Position numbers and translations under genes: made by a program. Positions 5,961 to 11,430 of a stretch of 11,430 bases of DNA are shown here, piece after piece. The notes beneath the pieces are model-generated. The model searched no databases and was not told the origin of the DNA. It was given only the letters and a program-made list of their open reading frames with translations. Source of the stretch: Cyanobacteria bacterium UBA8156 (GTDB lineage Bacteria > Cyanobacteriota > Cyanobacteriia > Pseudanabaenales > Pseudanabaenaceae). Every line of letters begins with the position of its first letter. Positions within the stretch are counted from its first letter, which is position 1. The DNA lies in assembly GCA_003456125.1 (NCBI GenBank), contig DMPD01000159.1:1-11430 (forward strand), read 5' to 3'.

Positions 5961-6434
5961 ATGTTGCCGGCGCGGTATCGGCTGCCCCGGGAGGCCTTTG
6001 CCAAAGTGTATGCCGAAGGAAAACGCTACCAAAGCCGGTATTTGCGGCTGCGGGTGTTGGCGACCGATACCCCCACCCAGCACCAATGGGGACTGGTGGT
6101 GGGCAAAAAAGTTTCCAAAAAGGCCGTGGTGCGCAACCGTTGGAAAAGGCAGTTGCGGGCTCTCATCACCCGGTTTCTGCAAGCAGAAAACCTGCCGGGA
6201 TTTCAAGCCATTGTCAGTGTGGCGATCGGGGCTGTGCCCGATGGGTCTCCCTTGCCCTTTGCGGATTTGCAGGCCGATGCCCGGCAGCTCTGGCAAGCGG
6301 CCGGTTGGTTGCCCCGATTCAAACCGCCGAAGCCCATTCGGAAAATCGGCCAGCCCAAAAACGAGCCGAAAGTAGATTTGGAAGGTCAAGCAAGCAGCGG
6401 TAGCGCTGGAGCCTTGCCGAGAGGCGCACGGTAA
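5961..6434 (+). CDS. rnpA: Ribonuclease P protein component (RnpA)
   Basis: RnpA binds the RNase P RNA and helps it cleave the 5' leader from precursor tRNAs. The first 115 residues follow the family: MLPARYRLPREAFAKVY at the start, then WGLVVGKKVSKKAVVRNRWKRQLRALI (about 43-69), which contains the conserved RNA-binding 'RNR' helix with Arg58-Asn59-Arg60. A GAGGG at 5950-5954, overlapping the rpmH stop, serves as ribosome site. The protein is 157 residues, against about 110-130 in most bacteria. The extra 40 or so residues are first basic and Pro-rich (RFKPPKPIRKIGQPK) and then Gly/Ser/Ala-rich. The usual neighbour yidC is missing; smc follows after 54 bases. The identity is secure; the tail's role is unknown. 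Confidence 0.96.
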   Translation: MLPARYRLPREAFAKVYAEGKRYQSRYLRLRVLATDTPTQHQWGLVVGKKVSKKAVVRNRWKRQLRALITRFLQAENLPGFQAIVSVAIGAVPDGSPLPFADLQADARQLWQAAGWLPRFKPPKPIRKIGQPKNEPKVDLEGQASSGSAGALPRGAR

Positions 6435-6488
6435 ACCGGACAGGTCGTGCTAGCTTATTGGCAATTTTGACCGGTGTGGCGGATCGCC

Positions 6489-9400
6489 GTGTACATCAAG
6501 CAGGTAGAACTTTCTCGCTTCAAATCCTTTGGCAACACCACGGTGGTGCCGTTTTTACCCGGTTTTACCGTGATTTCCGGGCCCAACGGTTCCGGCAAAT
6601 CCAACATTCTGGATGCCCTGTTGTTTGCCTTGGGGTTGTCCAGTTCCAAGGGGATGCGCGCCGATCGCCTGCCGGACTTGGTGAATGCGGGCCATGCCAA
6701 GCGCGGGCGCACCTCTGAAGCCAGCGTGATGGTGACCTTTGCGTTGGACGATGGGCAGGAATGGAAAGTATCCCGGCGATTGCGGGTGACCGACCGGGGC
6801 ACCTACACTTCGACCTACTACAGCGACGAGGTGCCCTGTACCCTCAGCGAATTGCACGAGCGGTTGGCGGCGTTGCACATCTACCCCGAAGGCTACAACG
6901 TGGTGTTGCAGGGGGATGTCACCGGCATCATTTCCATGAACCCGCGGGAGCGACGGGAAATCATTGATGAATTGGCGGGGGGGGGAGAGTTCGATCGCAA
7001 GATTGCCCAAGCCAAGGAGAAGCTGGACGAGGTCAAAGCCGGAGAAGAGCGCTTCCGGATTGTCGAGCGGGAGTTGCAGCAAAGTTTAGAGCGGTTGGCG
7101 GCCGACCGGGTGAAAGCGGAAAAATACCGGCAGGTGCGCCAGCAGTTGACCAGTCTGGACGGATGGGAAACGGTGTTGCACCATCGCCAGCTTACGCAAA
7201 ACCAGCAAGCGGTGGCCACCCAACTCCAACAATGGGAAACGGCGATCGCCCAGGGCACCCTCAAGCAGCAGGAATTGCAGGAAACGGTGCAGGCGGCAGA
7301 GGCCTACTGGGCTGACCTCAACCAGCGGGCGCGGCAATTGGGGGAAGAGGAGCACGTGACCCTCAGCGCGGCGATCGCAGCCCAGCAGGCGGAGCTGCGG
7401 GCCCTGCAGCAACGGGATCGGGAATTGGGGGAAGCCTACCGCCGCAACCAAGAGCGGGTGACCCAACTGCGGGAAGAAATCGAGGCCTGCGGCGAAGAAT
7501 TGCAAGGGGTCGCCGGGCAACGGGACACTTTGGCCGCCGCGCTGGTGGCCGCCGAAGCGGCCCGCCAACAGCAAATCCCTGTGGTGGAGAAGTGTCAGGC
7601 CGAAGTGGCGGCGATCGCCGGGCGCAGTGCCGCCTGGGTCAAGCGCCAAACCGAGGGCTACGAAACCCAGCGCCGCATCCAGGAAGCCTTGGCCCAACAG
7701 CAGCAGGAAGAAGCCCGCCTGACGGAAGCGGAACGGCAACGCAGCGAGCAATTGGCCGCTCGGCAACAGGAACTGGCGGCGATCGAAGCCCAAATTCCCG
7801 GTTGGGAGAGCGAATACGCCCAGATCAAACGGGCGGCGGAGGGGGCCCGCAACCTCAGCGAAATTACCCAGCGCACCCTCGGCGAAGCCCAATTAGATGT
7901 CCAAACCTGCCGCGAGACCATCGACCGCCTGACCCAAGAACAACGGCAAAAAGCCCGCCAGTTGGACAAACTGGAAGCCCAGGTGCAAGCCGAGAAAGAA
8001 ATCCAGGGCACCCGCGCCGCCCAAATTATCCAAGATGTGGGCATTGAGGGGGTACACGGTCTGGTGACCCAACTGGGGCGGGTCAGCGAAACCCACCGCC
8101 TAGCGCTGGAAACCGCGGCCGGCGGTCGGCTGGGGAATTTGGTGGTGGCCAGCGACGAAGTGGCCGCCGAGGCGATCGCCCTGCTCAAACGGGAGCGGGC
8201 CGGCCGGACCACCTTCTTGCCCCTCAACAAATTGCGGCCTTCCCCGGCCTTGCCCCCCCTCGATCCCAAGTTGGGGGCGATCGCCTATGCCTTGAACCTG
8301 GTGGAGTTCGAGCCCAAATACACCAACGTGTTTGCCTTTGTCTTTGGCAATACCTTGGTCTTTGGGGACTTGGAGGCCGCCCGGCCCCACATCGGCCGGT
8401 ATCGGATGGTGACCGTCGATGGGGAATTGTTGGAAACTTCGGGGGCCATCACCGGCGGCAGTTCGCGGGATCGGGCTTCGACGTTGCATTTTGGGGTCGT
8501 CGAGCCGCCGGAATCCCAAGAGGCCCGACAATTGCGAGAGCGGTTACAGGAATTGGATCGGATGTTGGGTCGCCTCCACCAAAAGTTGCGAGCGGAGCAA
8601 ACCCGGGTCGAAAAAGCCGAAGCCGAATTGCGCCAGGCCCGCGAAGCCCAAGCCCAAACCCAACAGCAACGCGATCGCCTCCAAGCCCGTTTGCAGGAGG
8701 TATTGCCCCGCCGGGAGGCCCTGCAAACCGGGATTCAGCAAAACACCGCCGAATTGGCACTCATCCGTTCCCAGCGCCACGGCGCCCAGCAAGCGACGGC
8801 CGTCCTCCAGGCAGAATACCAAGCCAGTCAAGAAGCGCTGGCCGCCCTCGCCACCGACAATGCCCATCACCAATGGCAACAGGCTCAGGCGCTGTTGCAG
8901 CGTCAAGCCGAGATTTTGAGCGAAAAGGAAGCGGCGGTACGGCGGTGTCAGCAGGAAATCGAAGCCAATGAGACCCAGTTCCAGCGCTTGGAAGCCAAGT
9001 TGCACCGCTATCGCGAACAATTGCAGGAATTGCGGGGAAATCAAACCCACCAACTCAACAGCACCACCCAACTGCGGGTGCAAATCCGCCAGCACGAAGA
9101 GCGTCTGACCCGCGACAGCCAACAACTGGCGGCCCTAGAAAAAACGGTTGGGGCTGTCCGCGCCGAGCGGGATACCGCCGAACGCACCTGGCGCAGCCGC
9201 CAAACCGAGTTGCAGCACCTCACCTGGGAACTGGAGCAACACCACCACCGCCGCAGCGAAGGGGCGGCGGCCCTGCAAGAACTCGAAACCCAACTGGCCC
9301 AGTGTGTTTTGCCCGACCCCCGGCCGGAAGTACCGGCGGATTTGACCCTAGAGCAACTGCAACACGATCGCCGCCGGTTGCAAAAGCAATTGCAGGCGAT

Positions 9401-9995
9401 GGAGCCGGTCAACATGCGGGCGATCGAAGATTGGGAAGAAACCCAACAACGACTCGCCGACCTCAGTCAGCGGTTGACCACCCTCGAACGGGAGCGCACC
9501 GAGTTGTTGCTCCGGGTTGAAAATTTCACGACGTTGCGGCAACGGGCCTTTTTGCAGGCTTTCCATGCCATTGATGCTCATTTTCAAGAGATTTTTGCGG
9601 AATTGTCCGACGGCGATGGTCATTTGCAGTTGGAAGACCCCAGTCACCCCCTCAACGGCGGGCTGAACTTGGTGGCCCACCCCAAGGGCAAGCCGGTGCG
9701 GCATTTGGCTTCCATGTCCGGGGGCGAAAAATCCCTGACGGCCCTCAGTTTTATTTTTGCCCTACAGCGCTACCGACCGTCGCCGTTCTATGCCTTTGAT
9801 GAGGTGGATATGTTTTTGGATGGGGCCAACGTGGAGCGACTGGCGGCCATGATGCGCAAACAAGCCAAGCTGGCCCAATTTATCGTAGTGAGCCTGCGCC
9901 GCCCCACCATTGAGGCGGCCGAACGCACCATCGGCGTGACCCAGGCGCGGGGGGCCCACACCCAAGTATTGGGACTTGAGCTGAAATCCAGCTAA
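6489..9995 (+). CDS. smc: Chromosome segregation ATPase SMC
   Basis: SMC dimers form large rings that load onto and organise the chromosome, normally with ScpA and ScpB, which are not in this window. The protein is 1168 residues from the GTG at 6489, chosen because MYIKQVELSRFKSFG matches the family start; an in-frame GTG at 6474 would add five residues. Walker A GPNGSGKS is at 31-38, a Q-loop (VVLQGDV) near 139, the first coiled arm about 165-510, the hinge about 515-660 (GIEGVHGLV ... GAITGGSS), the second arm to about 1000, the signature MSGGEKS from 1076 and Walker B with Asp1104-Glu1105 in FDEVDMFLDGAN. Met instead of Leu in the signature and Gly in the D-loop are, from memory, normal in cyanobacterial SMC. 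There is no truncation. A run of nine G (6977-6985) lies in LAGGGEF. The stop faces the convergent AAA gene nine bases away. Confidence 0.97.
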   Translation: MYIKQVELSRFKSFGNTTVVPFLPGFTVISGPNGSGKSNILDALLFALGLSSSKGMRADRLPDLVNAGHAKRGRTSEASVMVTFALDDGQEWKVSRRLRVTDRGTYTSTYYSDEVPCTLSELHERLAALHIYPEGYNVVLQGDVTGIISMNPRERREIIDELAGGGEFDRKIAQAKEKLDEVKAGEERFRIVERELQQSLERLAADRVKAEKYRQVRQQLTSLDGWETVLHHRQLTQNQQAVATQLQQWETAIAQGTLKQQELQETVQAAEAYWADLNQRARQLGEEEHVTLSAAIAAQQAELRALQQRDRELGEAYRRNQERVTQLREEIEACGEELQGVAGQRDTLAAALVAAEAARQQQIPVVEKCQAEVAAIAGRSAAWVKRQTEGYETQRRIQEALAQQQQEEARLTEAERQRSEQLAARQQELAAIEAQIPGWESEYAQIKRAAEGARNLSEITQRTLGEAQLDVQTCRETIDRLTQEQRQKARQLDKLEAQVQAEKEIQGTRAAQIIQDVGIEGVHGLVTQLGRVSETHRLALETAAGGRLGNLVVASDEVAAEAIALLKRERAGRTTFLPLNKLRPSPALPPLDPKLGAIAYALNLVEFEPKYTNVFAFVFGNTLVFGDLEAARPHIGRYRMVTVDGELLETSGAITGGSSRDRASTLHFGVVEPPESQEARQLRERLQELDRMLGRLHQKLRAEQTRVEKAEAELRQAREAQAQTQQQRDRLQARLQEVLPRREALQTGIQQNTAELALIRSQRHGAQQATAVLQAEYQASQEALAALATDNAHHQWQQAQALLQRQAEILSEKEAAVRRCQQEIEANETQFQRLEAKLHRYREQLQELRGNQTHQLNSTTQLRVQIRQHEERLTRDSQQLAALEKTVGAVRAERDTAERTWRSRQTELQHLTWELEQHHHRRSEGAAALQELETQLAQCVLPDPRPEVPADLTLEQLQHDRRRLQKQLQAMEPVNMRAIEDWEETQQRLADLSQRLTTLERERTELLLRVENFTTLRQRAFLQAFHAIDAHFQEIFAELSDGDGHLQLEDPSHPLNGGLNLVAHPKGKPVRHLASMSGGEKSLTALSFIFALQRYRPSPFYAFDEVDMFLDGANVERLAAMMRKQAKLAQFIVVSLRRPTIEAAERTIGVTQARGAHTQVLGLELKSS

Positions 9996-10004
9996 ACGTG
10001 AATT

Positions 10005-11430
10005 TTAGGACCTGGGCAACTCCTGCTGGGCTTGGGCAAAGTCCGCCGCGGTGATTTGCAAAGGGGTTTGGGGATCGTTGTGGGCGCGATGCCGCCGGAT
10101 CGCCGCGATCGCCGCCCGATTGCTCACAAAGGCCAAATCGGCCCCGCTGTACCCCTCGGTTTGTTGGGCCAGGGCCGGCAAATCGACATCGGCAGCCAAG
10201 GGGCGATCGCCGTTGTGTACGGTTAGAATCGCCAACCGTTCGGCCGCGGTGGGCAAGCCAATTTCCAGATGCAGTTCCAACCGCCCCGATCGCAACAGCG
10301 CCGGATCGATGGCTTCCCGTCGATTGGTGGCCGCCACCACCAACAGCCCGCTGCTCGATTGCAGACCGTCCATTTCCACCAACAACTGCCCGATCGCCCG
10401 ATCGCCCACCCCACTATCGCCAAAACCATGCCCCCGGGCCGGGGCCAAGGTGTCCAATTCATCAATAAAAATCGTGCAAGGAGCCGCCTGCCGGGCCGTG
10501 GCAAACAAATGGCGGATGGCCTGCTCCGTGGCCCCCACCCATTTGCTCATCAGTTCCGGGCCGTTCACCGCAATGAAGTTGGTCTGACCCGCCGTGGCGA
10601 TCGCCTTCGCCAGCAGGGTTTTGCCGGTGCCGGGGGGGCCCCACAACAAAATCCCCCGGGGGGCGTGGGCCCGCGCCTGTCGGTACAACTCCGGTTGGCA
10701 AAACACCCCCTCGATCGCCTCCTGCAGCGTCGCCTTCACCGCCGCCAAACCACCAATGGCCGTCCAAGGTACCTGGGGAGATTCCACCGCCATGGCCCGC
10801 AACGCTGCCGGCTGGACCTGGGTCAGGGCGTGCTCGAAATCCGCCGCCGTCACGGTCAACGTCGCCGGCACGTCCTGCAAATTGGGCACCTGTCGCTGCA
10901 ACGAGTGCAAAGCGGCCGCCTGACCCAACCCTTTGAGGTCGGCCCCCACAAAACCACGGGTGCGGGCCGCCAAGTCAGCCAAATTCACATCGGGGGCCAA
11001 GGGCATATGGCGGCACTGAATCGCCAAAATTTCCCGTCGGGCCGCCTCATCCGGCACCGGAAACACAATTTCCCGGTCGAACCGCCCCGGTCGCCGCAGG
11101 GCCGGATCGAGGGCATCGGGACGGTTGGTGGCCGCCAACACGATCACGCCACCGCTGGGCTGGAACCCATCCATCAATCCCAACAACTGGGCCACCAACC
11201 GTTTTTCGACTTCCCCTTCCACATTGGCGCGGTTGGGAGCCAAAGCGTCGATCTCGTCAATAAAAATCAAACAGGGAGCGGCCGCCGCTGCCTGGGCAAA
11301 TACCTCCCGCAACTTGGCCTCCGCCTCCCCGTAATACTTGCTCAGGATTTCCGGCCCCACCAAAGCCACGTAGGACACCCCCAAGGTCGCCGCCAGCGAT
11401 CGCGCCACCAGGGTTTTGCCGGTGCCGGGG
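10005..11430 (-). CDS. CDC48-like double-AAA ATPase, 5' end outside window
   Basis: The frame stays open to the right edge, so the start lies beyond 11430; 474 residues are visible. The window begins inside the Walker A of the first AAA domain (Pro-Gly-Thr-Gly-Lys-Thr). Counting from the GTG at 11408, that domain shows the pore loop SKYYG (23-27), Walker B IDEID with Asp51-Glu52, sensor Asn95 and arginine fingers Arg106 and Arg109 (RRPGRFD). The second has GPPGTGKT (257-264), pore loop SKWVG (288-292), IDELD with Asp316-Glu317, GDSGVGDR (330-337), sensor Asn362 and Arg373/Arg376. Both sites look complete, so both should hydrolyse ATP. CDC48/p97 hexamers pull proteins through a central pore to unfold or remodel them. 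The substrate in cyanobacteria is not known to me. The protein ends soon after the second domain, without the long acidic tail of eukaryotic p97. An N-terminal domain, if any, is off the window. Tail to tail with smc. Confidence 0.93.
   Translation of the reverse strand, partial: PGTGKTLVARSLAATLGVSYVALVGPEILSKYYGEAEAKLREVFAQAAAAAPCLIFIDEIDALAPNRANVEGEVEKRLVAQLLGLMDGFQPSGGVIVLAATNRPDALDPALRRPGRFDREIVFPVPDEAARREILAIQCRHMPLAPDVNLADLAARTRGFVGADLKGLGQAAALHSLQRQVPNLQDVPATLTVTAADFEHALTQVQPAALRAMAVESPQVPWTAIGGLAAVKATLQEAIEGVFCQPELYRQARAHAPRGILLWGPPGTGKTLLAKAIATAGQTNFIAVNGPELMSKWVGATEQAIRHLFATARQAAPCTIFIDELDTLAPARGHGFGDSGVGDRAIGQLLVEMDGLQSSSGLLVVAATNRREAIDPALLRSGRLELHLEIGLPTAAERLAILTVHNGDRPLAADVDLPALAQQTEGYSGADLAFVSNRAAIAAIRRHRAHNDPQTPLQITAADFAQAQQELPRS

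Larger units (their letters stand above)
708..11403. repeat. HIP1 highly iterated palindrome, at least 27 copies
   Basis: Exact GCGATCGC starts at 708, 816, 1151, 1286, 1591, 1687, 2392, 3640, 4025, 4204, 4272, 4517, 4551, 4969, 5131, 5323, 5494, 7242, 7371, 7611, 8172, 8277, 8671, 10105, 10203, 10597 and 11396. Chance alone would give about one per 65 kb at even base composition. Most copies extend to GGCGATCGCC. HIP1 is a known trait of many cyanobacteria and the main taxonomic clue here. One copy (4025) is intergenic; the rest are inside genes. Counted by eye, so one or two may be missed. Confidence 0.95.

Overview
The window looks like a chromosomal segment of a cyanobacterium. The main sign is the HIP1 palindrome GCGATCGC, which I found 27 times by eye (about one per 420 bases), in genes of every kind and on both sides of strand switches. 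The MraY, SMC, RnpA and HNH proteins also read as cyanobacterial versions of their families. The DNA is GC-rich. I do not name a genus, because nothing in the window settles it. I saw no rRNA, tRNA, CRISPR array, transposase or phage gene.

Layout. (1) Bases 1-1745, + strand: the 3' part of a gene of unknown function, overlapping by ATGA a small secreted NTF2/SnoaL-like protein. (2) Bases 1746-1898: a convergent gap with a REP-like imperfect palindrome. (3) Bases 1899-3776, - strand: a two-gene unit with a small unknown protein first, then a GNAT-type acetyltransferase whose N-terminal part carries several in-frame tandem repeats. (4) Bases 3777-4110: a T-rich divergent gap with a four-unit 15-bp array and a terminator-like hairpin just before the next gene. 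(5) Bases 4111-9995, + strand: HNH endonuclease, mraY, rpmH, rnpA and smc, with gaps of about 9 to 56 bases. (6) Bases 10005-11430, - strand: most of a CDC48-like double-AAA ATPase, meeting smc tail to tail with 9 bases between the stops and running off the right edge.

How the genes fit together. The + strand block is mostly core cell machinery: lipid I synthesis for the wall (MraY), ribosomal protein bL34, the protein subunit of RNase P, and the SMC chromosome-organising ATPase. An extended -10 box lies before rpmH, so rpmH-rnpA (and perhaps smc) may have their own promoter. In many bacteria rnpA is followed by yidC. Here it is followed by smc.

I do not see a convincing undescribed defence or mobile system. 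The most unusual material is the cluster of 15-bp-period and 12-bp-period tandem repeats between about 2826 and 4020, the divergent gap with a terminator that no obvious upstream gene explains, and an internal duplication in the small unknown protein at 3303-3776.
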